From Boudabousia marimammalium (GTDB lineage Bacteria > Actinomycetota > Actinomycetes > Actinomycetales > Actinomycetaceae): a stretch of DNA of 64,000 nucleotides. Below are positions 36,289 through 46,204 of the stretch, in pieces. Each line of letters opens with the position of its first letter. Positions within the stretch are counted from its first letter, which is position 1. Location of the stretch: the NCBI RefSeq assembly GCF_001936115.1, contig NZ_MPDM01000007.1:22135-86134 (forward strand). Direction: 5' to 3'. The position numbers and the translations under genes are program-made. The notes beneath the pieces are model-generated. The model was not told the origin of the DNA. It ran no database searches and saw only the letters and a program-made list of their open reading frames with translations.

Positions 36289-39200
36289 TTAGCTTCTAAA
36301 GTAGGCGACAGCTGAAGCGAAGATCTGCATATCGTATTCGCCTGGAACATTCAGGTAGCAGCCGTCAGAGAAACGCTCTGCGTGCCCCATCTTGCCGAAG
36401 ACGCGACCATCATCAGAAACCATTCCCTCAATCGCGTGGAAAGAATTATTCGGGTTGAAGGCAATCTCATTCGTTGGTTCACCAGCCAGATTGACATACT
36501 GGGTGGCAACATTGCGATCATCCACCAATCCCACAATGCGTCCTTCACCGTGAGAAATTGGGACTTGGAAAACCTCACCCGGATTGACGTTGCGTAGCCA
36601 CGGGCTGACCGAGTTCGAAACCCGCACACTGACAATCGATGACTGGTGACGCTTAATCGAATTGTAGGTTAGCGTCGGCATCTCGGCGGAGGGCTCCATA
36701 ATCTTGCCGTAAGGCAACAAACCCAGCTTTATCAGAGCTTGGAAACCATTACAGATACCGCCAATCAATCCCCCACGTTCATCCAGTAGCTCAGTAATGG
36801 CTGCCGCTACCTTCGCATTGCGCATAAAAGAGGTAATGAACTTAGCTGACCCATCGGGTTCATCTCCGCCGGAGAAACCGCCCGGGATGAACAGAATCTG
36901 GGATTGCTTTAGCTGAGCAGCAAAACGCTCAATGCTCTTTTCAATATCTTCCACTGAAAGGTTATTGATAACCATGACCTCAGGTTCGGCACCTGCCGCC
37001 TCCCAAGCGGTAGCGGTTTCATACTCACAGTTCGTGCCAGGGAATACTGGAATCAACACCCGCGGGCTGGTGACAGGTTCACCCCGGTAGCGCGTCGCTT
37101 CACCTGCGCTAGTAATCGCCTGCGGAGCCGAATCCTCCATCCCAGCGCGGGTTGGGTAAACCGGCTCTAAGGTGGCTTCGTAAGCATGCTGAATATCCAT
37201 CAAATCGATGGTTGTGTTACCGTGACGCAAAACGAATTCGTCGCTGATTTCACCCAGATACACACCGTTCTCAAGTTCAACTGTGGTTTCACAAAGGAAA
37301 CCACCCAGTACAGAGGCAAAACTAGATAACGGATCAAAGCCAGCCACAAAATCTACCCCTAGGCGGTTACCAAGGGCCATCTTCACGGCGGCCTCAGACA
37401 CGGAAGAGCCCGTCAAACTGTATGCACTGACAATCTTTCCCTCACGAATCAGCTGAGCAACTTCAGCAAAGTATTCACGTGATACCTGATCGGGCTTGAT
37501 CAGGTACAGCTGATTGCCTGGGGTCTTAAACTCTGGCGAAATGATTGAGTCCAAAGAACCCATGCTGACCGCAAAAGAAACCAGCGTCGGGATGACTTCC
37601 AGGGATTCAAAGGTGCCACTCATGGAGTCTTTACCACCAATCGCGGCCACATCCAAATCAAGTTGCGCTTGGAAGGCACCCATCAGGCTGGCCAGAGGCA
37701 GCCCCCATTTTTCGCTGTCTTTTTTCAGCGACGGGAAATACTCTTGGAAGGACAGGTGAATCTGATCGGGATCAGCACCAGTAGCGATAATCTTTGCCAC
37801 CGAATCAATCACCGCGTCATAAGCACCCTGGTAGGGGTCATGCTTGCTTACGACCGGGTTGAAACCATAGGCCATCACAGAGCACGCCCTCGTCCTCCCA
37901 GTCAGGACCGGCAGCTTATGCGCCATCGCCTGAATAGGAGTCTTCTGATATTTTCCGCCCAAAGGCATCAGCACAGTATTGGCGCCAACAGTGGAATCAA
38001 ACTGCTGAATCAGTCCCTCTTTACTGCAGTGGTTAAGGTCAGCCATTAGCTCACGAACCCCGTCAGCCCAATCAGTTACCTGCGGCGCGGGAACCTCAGC
38101 AGCTGGATGAACCACCACGTCCATCGTCTTGGGGGCACCATTAGTGTCAAGGAATGAACGATCAATCCGGACCACTTCCTGCCCTAGGCAAGACATGGTA
38201 AGGACAGGTTCTGCCGTCACTTCAGCGACCACAGCCATTGCCACATTCTCTGCGTAGCAATGCTCACTGAGCACCGGCAAGTCCTGCGGGTCGATAACTA
38301 GAGCCATTCGCTCTTGTGACTCACTAATCGCAATTTCTGTCGCATTCAGACCGTCGTATTTCTTATACACACGATCAAGATTAATGCGCAGCCCATCAGC
38401 CAATTCGCCAATCGCAACCGAAACACCGCCGGCACCAAAGTCATTACACTTCTTAATAATCTGGGTCACAACGGGATTACGGAAAAGACGCTGCAGTTTA
38501 CGTTCTTCGAGGGCGTTGCCCTTTTGCACCTGCGCGCCGCATTCGCTCACTGAACGCACATCATGTGACCGGGAGGAACCAGTTGCGCCACCAATGCCAT
38601 CACGGCCAGTAGCCCCACCGATCAAAACAATCAGGTCACCCGGTTGCGGAGCTGAACGCTGAATATCAGACTGTTTTACCGCACCTACTACCGCACCAAT
38701 TTCCAGGCGCTTTGCCACATATGACGGATCATAAAATTCGTCAATAAAGGAAGTAGCTAGACCAATCTGATTACCATAAGAGGAGTAACCGTCTGCCGCC
38801 ACCTTAACGATCTTGCGTTGCGGCAACTTACCGGCCAACGTGTCCTCCATGGACTCTAAAGGATTGCCAGCGCCAGTGACGCGCATCGCCGCGTAAACAT
38901 AGGCGCGACCCGATAGCGGGTCACGGATGGCGCCGCCAATACAAGTGGCCGCACCACCGAATGGCTCGATTTCGGTGGGATGGTTATGTGTTTCATTCTT
39001 GAACAGCAACAACCACTGCTCAGTTTCGCCATCCACATCAACATCGACCTTGATTGTGCACGCATTAATTTCGTCACTAATATCGAGCTGCTCAAGTTTG
39101 CCTTCGGCCCGCAAATGCTTCATCGCCATGGTTGCGATATTCATCAGCGTTACCGGCTTGTCTGGGTTAATGCCGGATTTGATTGCCAGATAGGATTCGT

Positions 39201-39936
39201 AGGTGCGAGCGACCCGCTCATCCTCGATCTTCACATTCTGGAGAGCAGTGTTAAAGGTAGTGTGCCGGCAGTGATCTGACCAGTAGGTATCAATGACTTT
39301 GAGTTCAGTCTCGGTCGGATTCCGTTTCAGGCCCGCAAAATACTCTTGCACCATCAGCAGATCAGCCAAATCCATTGCGGCATGGGAATCAACTAGATAC
39401 TGTTCCAGTTCGGCGCGAGATAGAGAAATAAAGTTCTCCACCTCAGGGATAAGTTGCGCCGGAGTCGTATTCAGAGCCAGCGACTGTGGTAGCTCCAGTG
39501 GCACTTCGTGAGAATCCACCGGGTTAATCAGGTAGGCCTTAATCTTAGCGAGTTCAGCCTCAGTGATATCTCCGCTAATGACGTACAGGCAGGCGTAGCT
39601 CACCCTCGGCTTTTCCACCTGCGCCATCATCTGAATACACACTGCCGCACTGTCAGCCCGCTGATCATATTGGCCGGGCAGGTAGCTCACCGCGAAGACG
39701 TGATCTCTTGGGTCCAGTTCAAGATCCGTGAAATAACGGTCAAGCGGAGGCTGCGCAAAAACATTAGTGACCGCTTGGGAGAATACCTCTGCGGAGACAT
39801 TTTCAGCATCATAGCGGTTAATGATACGGACGCCCTCTACCGACGGCAGATTAAGGAAAGTATGGATATGTTCAAGCAGGCTATCAGCTGCGGGATTCTT
39901 ATCCGACTGCGCTTCAACGTAGATTCTAGAGATCAT
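36289..39936 (-). CDS. purL: Phosphoribosylformylglycinamidine synthase, single-chain form
   Basis: 1,215 residues from ATG 39936; a longer frame from 39996 runs inside purD. It converts FGAR, ATP and glutamine to FGAM (step 4 of purine synthesis). The synthase part has YWSDHCRHTTFNT and FKNETHNHPTEIEPFGGAATCIGGAIRDPLSGR; a second synthase-like half carries GGKDSMSGTFE; the C-terminal amidotransferase has the nucleophile in GICNGFQAL and the His in VPISHGEGRI. Both catalytic sites are complete. The fused form lacks the separate PurS and PurQ subunits used by many Actinobacteria. Overlaps the end of purD by 11 bases. Confidence 0.97.
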   Translation of the reverse strand: MISRIYVEAQSDKNPAADSLLEHIHTFLNLPSVEGVRIINRYDAENVSAEVFSQAVTNVFAQPPLDRYFTDLELDPRDHVFAVSYLPGQYDQRADSAAVCIQMMAQVEKPRVSYACLYVISGDITEAELAKIKAYLINPVDSHEVPLELPQSLALNTTPAQLIPEVENFISLSRAELEQYLVDSHAAMDLADLLMVQEYFAGLKRNPTETELKVIDTYWSDHCRHTTFNTALQNVKIEDERVARTYESYLAIKSGINPDKPVTLMNIATMAMKHLRAEGKLEQLDISDEINACTIKVDVDVDGETEQWLLLFKNETHNHPTEIEPFGGAATCIGGAIRDPLSGRAYVYAAMRVTGAGNPLESMEDTLAGKLPQRKIVKVAADGYSSYGNQIGLATSFIDEFYDPSYVAKRLEIGAVVGAVKQSDIQRSAPQPGDLIVLIGGATGRDGIGGATGSSRSHDVRSVSECGAQVQKGNALEERKLQRLFRNPVVTQIIKKCNDFGAGGVSVAIGELADGLRINLDRVYKKYDGLNATEIAISESQERMALVIDPQDLPVLSEHCYAENVAMAVVAEVTAEPVLTMSCLGQEVVRIDRSFLDTNGAPKTMDVVVHPAAEVPAPQVTDWADGVRELMADLNHCSKEGLIQQFDSTVGANTVLMPLGGKYQKTPIQAMAHKLPVLTGRTRACSVMAYGFNPVVSKHDPYQGAYDAVIDSVAKIIATGADPDQIHLSFQEYFPSLKKDSEKWGLPLASLMGAFQAQLDLDVAAIGGKDSMSGTFESLEVIPTLVSFAVSMGSLDSIISPEFKTPGNQLYLIKPDQVSREYFAEVAQLIREGKIVSAYSLTGSSVSEAAVKMALGNRLGVDFVAGFDPLSSFASVLGGFLCETTVELENGVYLGEISDEFVLRHGNTTIDLMDIQHAYEATLEPVYPTRAGMEDSAPQAITSAGEATRYRGEPVTSPRVLIPVFPGTNCEYETATAWEAAGAEPEVMVINNLSVEDIEKSIERFAAQLKQSQILFIPGGFSGGDEPDGSAKFITSFMRNAKVAAAITELLDERGGLIGGICNGFQALIKLGLLPYGKIMEPSAEMPTLTYNSIKRHQSSIVSVRVSNSVSPWLRNVNPGEVFQVPISHGEGRIVGLVDDRNVATQYVNLAGEPTNEIAFNPNNSFHAIEGMVSDDGRVFGKMGHAERFSDGCYLNVPGEYDMQIFASAVAYFRS

Positions 39937-41206
39937 GGTGAGCCTCAATTTCTCGAGCTTTGGTTCCAATATCGGTACGGTAGTGGTTGTGAGCAAAGGA
40001 AACCTGACTCACGTGTTGGTAGGCGGAGTCAATCGCTTGGCTCAAGGACTCACCAAAACCAAGTACGTTGAGGACTCGGCCTGAGGAGCTTTCCAGTTCG
40101 CCATTGTGGTTGCGTTTCACGCCAGCGAATACGAGGAAGGGGGCAACCTCGCTGTCGTATGAGATAACATTCCCCTTAATCGGGTTTTCTGGATACCCTT
40201 CACAGGCCATGACCACACAGGCGGCATGACGGGCGGAGAACTCCACCTCCGCTTCTGCTAGGCGTCCCGCGCTGGTAGCCAAGAAAATGTCTAACAGATT
40301 GCTGCTGAGCAACGGCAAAACGACCTGGGTTTCTGGATCACCAAATCGCGCATTGTATTCAATGACCTGGAGGCCTTTGTCAGTCAGCATCAAACCAAAG
40401 TACAGGCACCCACGAAAATCGAGGCCATCGGCGATCAGGCCAGCAAGCGTAGGCTGCATAATATTGCGCTCAAACTCAGCCGCAACCTCCTTGGTAAACA
40501 CCGGGTTAGGGGCAACACAACCCATTCCGCCGGTGTTTGGACCTTCATCACCGTCGTAGATCTTTTTGTGGTCCATGCTTGAGATCATCGGCTTGATGGT
40601 CTTGCCATCACAGAAAGCTAAAACGGAGATTTCCGGGCCAGATAAGAACTCCTCAATAATCACTGCAGCAGAGCTGGTGCCGAACTTCAAATCCACCATG
40701 AAGTTCTCCAGCACGGCTTCCGCCTGGGTCAGATCTTGCACAATTACGACACCCTTCCCCAGTGCCAGACCGTCTGCTTTAATGACGAGGGGGAAGGCGG
40801 CTTTTCGGACATAGTCGCGCGCCAGCTCAACATCAGTGAACTCTGCATAAGCGGCGGTGGGGATGCCGTGCTTGACCATGAATTCTTTGGCGAAGCGTTT
40901 CGACCCTTCCAGCATGGCACCGGATTTACGCGGACCAAAACAGGCGATCCCCGCATCTTCTAAAGCGTCAACTAGCCCAAGTACCAGCGGGTCGTCCGGC
41001 GCGACGACACAGAATTCAATCCCGTTTTCCACGCAAAAAGCCACAATAGCTGGAATATCAGTTGCTGCAATCTCGGGATGAATCGTAGCAAAAGTCATGG
41101 CGTCATTACCCGGGATAGCGTCAAGGCTAATCTCTGGGTTATCCGCTAGTAGCTGTGTTGCGATCGCGTACTCGCGGCCCCCACTGCCAATAATACAAAC
41201 TTTCAC
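39926..41206 (-). CDS. purD: Phosphoribosylamine-glycine ligase
   Basis: 426 residues. Starts MKVCIIGSGGREYAIA, followed by the ATP-grasp pattern with FPLVIKADGLALGKGVVI, SGPEISVLAFCDG, GPNTGGMG and YNARFGDPETQVVLP. Step 2 of purine synthesis: PRA + glycine + ATP to GAR. Lies 12 bases after purH and overlaps purL, hence co-translated with its neighbours. Confidence 0.97.
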   Translation of the reverse strand: MKVCIIGSGGREYAIATQLLADNPEISLDAIPGNDAMTFATIHPEIAATDIPAIVAFCVENGIEFCVVAPDDPLVLGLVDALEDAGIACFGPRKSGAMLEGSKRFAKEFMVKHGIPTAAYAEFTDVELARDYVRKAAFPLVIKADGLALGKGVVIVQDLTQAEAVLENFMVDLKFGTSSAAVIIEEFLSGPEISVLAFCDGKTIKPMISSMDHKKIYDGDEGPNTGGMGCVAPNPVFTKEVAAEFERNIMQPTLAGLIADGLDFRGCLYFGLMLTDKGLQVIEYNARFGDPETQVVLPLLSSNLLDIFLATSAGRLAEAEVEFSARHAACVVMACEGYPENPIKGNVISYDSEVAPFLVFAGVKRNHNGELESSSGRVLNVLGFGESLSQAIDSAYQHVSQVSFAHNHYRTDIGTKAREIEAHHDL

Positions 41207-41218
41207 GTCCAGCCTTTC

Positions 41219-42403
41219 TCAGTGATGGAACAGTCGTACACCGTTACAGACCATAACGATATTATGCGCGTTGCATTCATCAATAACTACGTCGTCTCGG
41301 ATGGAGCCACCGGGCTGAACCACATAGGAAACACCGCTTTTCACCGCGCGCTTGATGTTATCTGAGAACGGGAAGAAAGCGTCAGAAGCGAGGCTGACGC
41401 CAGAGAAAGTCGCTAGGAACTCTTGCTTATCAGCTGCGGTCAATGGTTGCGGTTGAGAGGTGAAATAGTTTTCCCAGATCCCTTCAGCGCAGACATCTTC
41501 CTCGTTTTGATTAATGTAACTATCAATCACGTTGTCACGGTTCGCGCGACCCAAATCCTCACGGAAAGGTAAATCCAGTACCCGCGGGTGCTGGCGCAGG
41601 AACCAAGTATCTGCCTTGTCGCCGGCCAAACGTGTGCAATGAATTCGTGATTGCTGGCCGGCCCCGACCCCAATCGCCTGCCCCTGATAGGAATAGCAAA
41701 CCGAATTTGATTGGGTGTACTTCAGGGTAATCAGACCAATTAGTAGGTCTTGTTTATTCTCTACCGATAATACGGTATTCGTAGTCACAATATTTTCTAG
41801 CAGTGAGTCATCGATTTTCAGGTCATTGCGACGCTGAGTGAAAGTAATCCCGAAAACCTCTTTGGTTTCCAGCTCAGCAGGCTCATATGAGGGATCAATT
41901 TGTAAAACCGTGTAGTTTCCGTTGCGTTTGCTCTGCAAAATCTCCAACGCCTCAGGCTCATAGCCGGGGGCAATCACGCCGTCAGAGACTTCACGCTTTA
42001 TGCAGCGGGCAGTGGCAACATCACAAATATCGCTCAGTGCCACAAAGTCACCGAAAGAACACATCCGGTCTGTGCCGCGGGCGCGAACATACGCACTGGC
42101 AAGTGGGGATTCATCTAGCCCTTCAATATCCTCAACGAAGCACATCTTTTTCAAGACTTCCGAAAGCGGGCGACCAATCGCCGCGGAGGTCGGGGAAACA
42201 TGCTTGAAAGAGGTAGCTGCGGGAAGGCCGGTAGCTTCTTTCAGTTCGCGGACCAACTGCCAGCCGTTGAGTGCGTCAAGCAGATTGATGTAGCCAGCTT
42301 TCCCGTTTAGCACCTCCAGCGGCAGCTCAGCATCTCCAGCAATCGAAATTCGGGCCGGCTTCTGGTGCGGGTTATTACCGTATTTTAGTTCTAGCTGCTT
42401 CAT
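41219..42403 (-). CDS. purH: AICAR transformylase, stand-alone (PurH C-terminal domain only)
   Basis: 394 residues. The sequence begins MKQLELKYGNNPHQKPA, the N-terminus of the transformylase half, and includes ATSFKHVSPTSAAIGRPLSE (His and Lys of the formyl-transfer site), SDAFFPFSDNIKRAVKSGVSYVVQPGGSIRDD near the end. The MGS-type IMP cyclohydrolase domain of usual PurH is absent; the preceding gene purO replaces it. Step 9: AICAR + 10-formyl-THF to FAICAR. Its start ATG overlaps the purO stop (ATGA). Confidence 0.95.
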   Translation of the reverse strand: MKQLELKYGNNPHQKPARISIAGDAELPLEVLNGKAGYINLLDALNGWQLVRELKEATGLPAATSFKHVSPTSAAIGRPLSEVLKKMCFVEDIEGLDESPLASAYVRARGTDRMCSFGDFVALSDICDVATARCIKREVSDGVIAPGYEPEALEILQSKRNGNYTVLQIDPSYEPAELETKEVFGITFTQRRNDLKIDDSLLENIVTTNTVLSVENKQDLLIGLITLKYTQSNSVCYSYQGQAIGVGAGQQSRIHCTRLAGDKADTWFLRQHPRVLDLPFREDLGRANRDNVIDSYINQNEEDVCAEGIWENYFTSQPQPLTAADKQEFLATFSGVSLASDAFFPFSDNIKRAVKSGVSYVVQPGGSIRDDVVIDECNAHNIVMVCNGVRLFHH

Positions 42404-43101
42404 CGGGCTTCCTCATGCTTATTGAACAGTGAAATATTGACAATCTCATGGGTGTTGAGATTAAGAGTCGCTTCCAGCAGTGAAACCTTAAAATCAGGAT
42501 TAATCGCGTCCCAGATTTTCTTTCCCAAGTCGTCCTCATGCTGGAAAGACACAGGCTCGCCAGCGAAGCTGGGAAGCGGAGAGCCATCCTCAAGGTAGGT
42601 GTGGATGCAGTGGCCGGTTCCGGCCACATAGGGGTATAAGAAATCAAAATGAACGGAGGTTTCCCCGCTTTCCTCTGCCGCTTTAATGAGGTTCAGGGAA
42701 TACCCTTCAGGCTGGGTGACGAGGGAGATTCGCGGCGTAAAGTTCGGAGCATCTGGTTCACATTCACGCTTTTTTAGAGCCTCTGCGGGTAGCACTCCGG
42801 CAGTTAGACCCTGGTAAATAGTCTCTGTCTGATCACCGTTAGTAAAGATATGTGTGGAATCAAGGTGACGGTAGATTGGGTAAATGATCAAGCTAGGGTC
42901 TTCGACTTTTGACTCATCGAAAGCCTGGGTGCGAACAGCTTCACCGTCGTTCACAAAAATTCGATTCTGGCTGTTGGCGCTGCGCCCCATAATGAAATAG
43001 ACGATCGTGGCAGTCTGGGCGTCTGGAGCTACGGAAAGCACCAGCGTCCGGCCCGGATAGGACTTGCTTCCAAGGTAAGAAACAATGGAGTTAGCTGTCA
43101 T
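42400..43101 (-). CDS. purO: IMP cyclohydrolase, archaeal PurO type
   Basis: 233 residues. Begins with NSIVSYLGSKSYPGRTLVLSVAPD and has YFIMGRSANSQNRIFV, SLIIYPIYRHL, HIFTNGDQTETIYQGL and ISLVTQ, the pattern of the PurO-like IMP cyclohydrolase family first described in archaea and found in many Clostridia. It closes FAICAR to IMP, the last step. Overlaps purN by 11 bases and purH by 4. Unusual for an actinobacterium, where bifunctional PurH is normal. Confidence 0.9.
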   Translation of the reverse strand: MTANSIVSYLGSKSYPGRTLVLSVAPDAQTATIVYFIMGRSANSQNRIFVNDGEAVRTQAFDESKVEDPSLIIYPIYRHLDSTHIFTNGDQTETIYQGLTAGVLPAEALKKRECEPDAPNFTPRISLVTQPEGYSLNLIKAAEESGETSVHFDFLYPYVAGTGHCIHTYLEDGSPLPSFAGEPVSFQHEDDLGKKIWDAINPDFKVSLLEATLNLNTHEIVNISLFNKHEEAR

Positions 43102-43726
43102 GAGAGTTACCTACAATTTCTTTTGCTAGTTGCTCAATCACACGTGGATAAATAACGTGTTCGACTTGGGTGAGGACACGTTGCTGCAAGTCTTGTGGAC
43201 TGTCATCGGGGAAAACCCGTACCGTTTGTTGTTCAAGGATTTCCCCGCCATCACATACCTCGTTCACGTAGTGGACGGTGGCGCCGGAGACTTTAACGCC
43301 GGCAGACAGGGCGGCCTCATGCACCCTGAGCCCATAGAAGCCTTCGCCGGAGAACGCCGGAATCAAGGAAGGATGAATATTGACAATGCGTTGGGGATAC
43401 CGTTTCACGAATCCTTCACTAAGAATGGACATATATCCGGCTAGCACAATCAGATCAGCTTGGTGATCATCAATCACCTTGCTCAACGCGTTATCAAAAT
43501 CTGCTGTGGAGGCAAAATCGCGAGAACGTATCACAGCAGTGGGGATACCAGCGAGGCGTGCCCGCTCTAGCCCGTAGGCGCTGTCTCTGCTGCTGACAAC
43601 CAGCACTACTTCACCGTGAGAGAGACTCCCGTTTGCGGCGGCATCTAGAATGGCCTGGAGATTGCTGCCACCACCGGAGATGAGAACTGCAATGCGCGCT
43701 TTTTTCTTCGCCACTACAGGCCTCAT
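43091..43726 (-). CDS. purN: Phosphoribosylglycinamide formyltransferase
   Basis: 211 residues. Marks: IAVLISGGGSNLQAILDA, LAGYMSILS and IVNIHPSLIPAFSGEGFYGLRVHEAALSAGVKVSGATVHYVNEVCDGGEIL, with catalytic Asn, His and Asp positions in IHPSLIP and the D of VNE-x-xDGG. GAR + 10-formyl-THF to FGAR (step 3). Start overlaps the purM stop (ATGA), translation coupled. The nine extra N-terminal residues (MRPVVAKKK) are not seen in shorter family members and a later start is possible. Confidence 0.97.
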   Translation of the reverse strand: MRPVVAKKKARIAVLISGGGSNLQAILDAAANGSLSHGEVVLVVSSRDSAYGLERARLAGIPTAVIRSRDFASTADFDNALSKVIDDHQADLIVLAGYMSILSEGFVKRYPQRIVNIHPSLIPAFSGEGFYGLRVHEAALSAGVKVSGATVHYVNEVCDGGEILEQQTVRVFPDDSPQDLQQRVLTQVEHVIYPRVIEQLAKEIVGNSHDS

Positions 43727-44766
43727 AGCAGCTCAACGAGGGTTTCAGAGCGTACCACGTGCCCTAGAACATAGGCGTGCTCTCCGTGGGCGCTCAACCT
43801 GTTGAGCACTTCATCAACATTCTCTGGAGAAACTATGCAAGTCATGCCGACCCCCATGTTGAAGGTGTTGAACATGTCGCGGTCACTGATCTGGCCTACC
43901 TCTTGAATCAGGGAGAAGATTGGCAGTACCTGCACGTCGCTGCGGTTGATTACAACCCCGTGTCCGGCTGGCAAGCTACGTGGAATATTCTCATAGAAAC
44001 CACCACCGGTAATATGGGCCAAGGACTTGACTAGTTTCTGGTTCAGCAGCTCAGTAACAGGTTTCACGTAGATTTTCGTTGGGGTCAGCAATACGTCGCC
44101 GAGACGGTGTCCGTCAAGAGCATCATAGGTATCTTCTAAAACCTCAACGTCGTTGATGTTGAAGATTTTACGAACCAGCGAAAAACCGTTGGAGTGCACG
44201 CCGGAGCTGGCGATACCAATCAGCACGTCACCTTCACTGACACTGTTCTTGTCCAAAAGCTGGCTTTGGTCGACAATACCGTTGCAAAATCCCGCCAGGT
44301 CGTATTCATCTTCGGGATAGAATCCGGGCATTTCAGCGGTTTCCCCACCGACGAGGGGGATTCCCGCTTGGACACAACCCTCGGTAATGCCTTTTACGAT
44401 TTGCTCAATTTTCTCTGGCTTGTTCTTCCCGCACGCAATATAGTCAAGGAAGTTAATTGGTACTCCGCCCACACACAATACGTCATTGACGCACATTGCG
44501 ACACAGTCAATCCCGACGGTATCGTGACGATCTAGCAAGAAGGCAAGTTTAAGCTTTGTCCCCACTCCGTCTGTCGCGGAAACCAGCAGGGGCTGAGTCA
44601 TGCCGGAAACATTAAGCGGAAGTAGACCACCAAATCCCAGATGATCGAAACTTCCTTGCTGTCCCATCGTATTCTTAATGTGTTTTTGAATTCGTGCAAC
44701 AACCTCATAGCCGGCCTCAATATCTACCCCGGCTTCTTTATAACTCTCCGACTGTGAATCACGCAT
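43723..44766 (-). CDS. purM: Phosphoribosylformylglycinamidine cyclo-ligase (AIR synthetase)
   Basis: 347 residues from ATG 44766, 4 bases after the purF stop, with GGAAGAGAG ahead; an open extension to 44844 lies within purF. Marks: YKEAGVDIEAGYEVVARI, VSATDGVGTKLKLAF, GIDCVAMCVNDVLCVGGVPINFLDYIA, GGETAEMPGFY and ITGGGFYENIPRSLP. Step 5: FGAM + ATP to AIR. Confidence 0.97.
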   Translation of the reverse strand: MRDSQSESYKEAGVDIEAGYEVVARIQKHIKNTMGQQGSFDHLGFGGLLPLNVSGMTQPLLVSATDGVGTKLKLAFLLDRHDTVGIDCVAMCVNDVLCVGGVPINFLDYIACGKNKPEKIEQIVKGITEGCVQAGIPLVGGETAEMPGFYPEDEYDLAGFCNGIVDQSQLLDKNSVSEGDVLIGIASSGVHSNGFSLVRKIFNINDVEVLEDTYDALDGHRLGDVLLTPTKIYVKPVTELLNQKLVKSLAHITGGGFYENIPRSLPAGHGVVINRSDVQVLPIFSLIQEVGQISDRDMFNTFNMGVGMTCIVSPENVDEVLNRLSAHGEHAYVLGHVVRSETLVELL

Positions 44767-44770
44767 AGCC

Positions 44771-46195
44771 TTACTCTCTTCCGCTCCAACAATATGTGCA
44801 CAAACTATTTGGATTAAGTCCAATGGCTTCGATGATTCCCTCAAGAGATTGGAACTCTATGCTGTCAAAGTTGAACTGTTCAGCCAAGACGGCGCGTAAC
44901 CGTTTGCCACGTTCACTATTTTGGTCAGCATATTCATCAATATGCTCTAGTCCTTCAGGGCCTTCGAGCTGCTGGATGATTCGACGAGTAATCAGATCGT
45001 CTTCACTGGTACTAACTGAGAAGTTCAAGAACTTACAGGTGTACATCATGGGCGGGCAGGCGGAACGCATATGCACTTCACGTGCGCCATTTTCTTTGAG
45101 GAATTCCACTGTCTCCCGAAGCTGAGTACCCCGCACTATAGAATCGTCAACGAACAGGATATTCTTTTCGTTAATGAGCTGCTTTATAGGCACCTGCTTC
45201 ATCTTCGCAATTTCGTTGCGTGAACCTTGGAGATGCGGTAAGAAACTACGTGACCAGGTTGGCGTATACTTGATGTAGCAGCGAGCAAACTTAACAGATG
45301 ATTGAAACGCGTACCCCATCGCATGTGGAGTACCAGAGTCTGGCACTCCACACACGTAGTCGAGGCGGTCAAAGAGCGTCGGATCTGTCTCATTTTGAGC
45401 AAGGATTTCACCGTTACGGTTACGCATAATTTCAACATTAACGTTTTCATAGGTTGATGTTGGATAACCGTAATAGTTCCACAGAAACGAACAAATCCTC
45501 ATCTCTTGTCGGGGCGGTACTAGCTGTTCTACACCTTCAGGACGGATTTTGACAACCTCGTGAGGTCCCAACTCTGAAACGTAGTGATATCCGAGTTTCT
45601 CAAATGAAAACGATTCGAAACTCACTGCGTACCCATCGTCATCACGGCCAATAATCATTGGCAAACGTCCGAGTCTGTCGCGGCCAATAATCAACGAGCC
45701 ATCATCAAGCAAAATTGCGAGATTACAAGACCCTTCGATTTTGCTTTGCGCATAGACAATGCCTTCCTCGAAAGAGTCCTTCATACTAATCAACGCTGAA
45801 AGAACTTCAGTCGGGTTGATTCGCCCTCGGCTACGGGCGTTAAACAAAACGCCTTTTTCAGCCAGCAATTCGTCGGTTAGTTCTTGACTGTTGGTGATTG
45901 CCCCAACAAAACAAATTGCATACGTACCGAGGTGTGAAGAAATAATCAGAGGTGAAGGCGCATCATCAGCAATACATCCGATACCTGATTGTCCGCGTGA
46001 GCCTTGGAGAAAATTCGCGAAGCGTGAGCGGAACGAATCTCTTTGGATATTGTGAATTTCGCGTTGGAAACCCGCCTGTGAATCACAGACCACCATGCCA
46101 GCCCGATAGTTTCCCAGGTGACTATGGTAATCCGTGCCAAAGAAGACGTCTTCTTGAATATCTCTAGCTGACGTGACAGCAAACATACCGCCCAT
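44771..46195 (-). CDS. purF: Amidophosphoribosyltransferase, variant without N-terminal Cys
   Basis: 474 residues. Starts MGGMFAVTS right after purC (stop at 46205, AAGGAA ahead), leaving no room for a hidden start. Usual PurF exposes Cys as first residue after Met or a propeptide (C-G-x-x-G/C-G-I-V-G); here Gly-Gly-Met-Phe takes the place of Cys-Gly. The rest is a normal Ntn amidotransferase fold (DYHSHLGNYRAGM), PRTase with NILFVDDSIVRGTQ, and a Cys-rich end (SLCTYCWSGRE), of the clostridial type MGGFFG. First step: PRPP to PRA. Likely uses ammonia directly, or glutamine with an unidentified nucleophile. Confidence 0.88.
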   Translation of the reverse strand: MGGMFAVTSARDIQEDVFFGTDYHSHLGNYRAGMVVCDSQAGFQREIHNIQRDSFRSRFANFLQGSRGQSGIGCIADDAPSPLIISSHLGTYAICFVGAITNSQELTDELLAEKGVLFNARSRGRINPTEVLSALISMKDSFEEGIVYAQSKIEGSCNLAILLDDGSLIIGRDRLGRLPMIIGRDDDGYAVSFESFSFEKLGYHYVSELGPHEVVKIRPEGVEQLVPPRQEMRICSFLWNYYGYPTSTYENVNVEIMRNRNGEILAQNETDPTLFDRLDYVCGVPDSGTPHAMGYAFQSSVKFARCYIKYTPTWSRSFLPHLQGSRNEIAKMKQVPIKQLINEKNILFVDDSIVRGTQLRETVEFLKENGAREVHMRSACPPMMYTCKFLNFSVSTSEDDLITRRIIQQLEGPEGLEHIDEYADQNSERGKRLRAVLAEQFNFDSIEFQSLEGIIEAIGLNPNSLCTYCWSGRE

Positions 46196-46204
46196 TAATT
46201 TTCC

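Noticed and set aside
44767..44844. Extended start of purM
   Set aside because: Would overlap purF by 74 bases; ATG 44766 has its own ribosome binding site and the normal PurM start.
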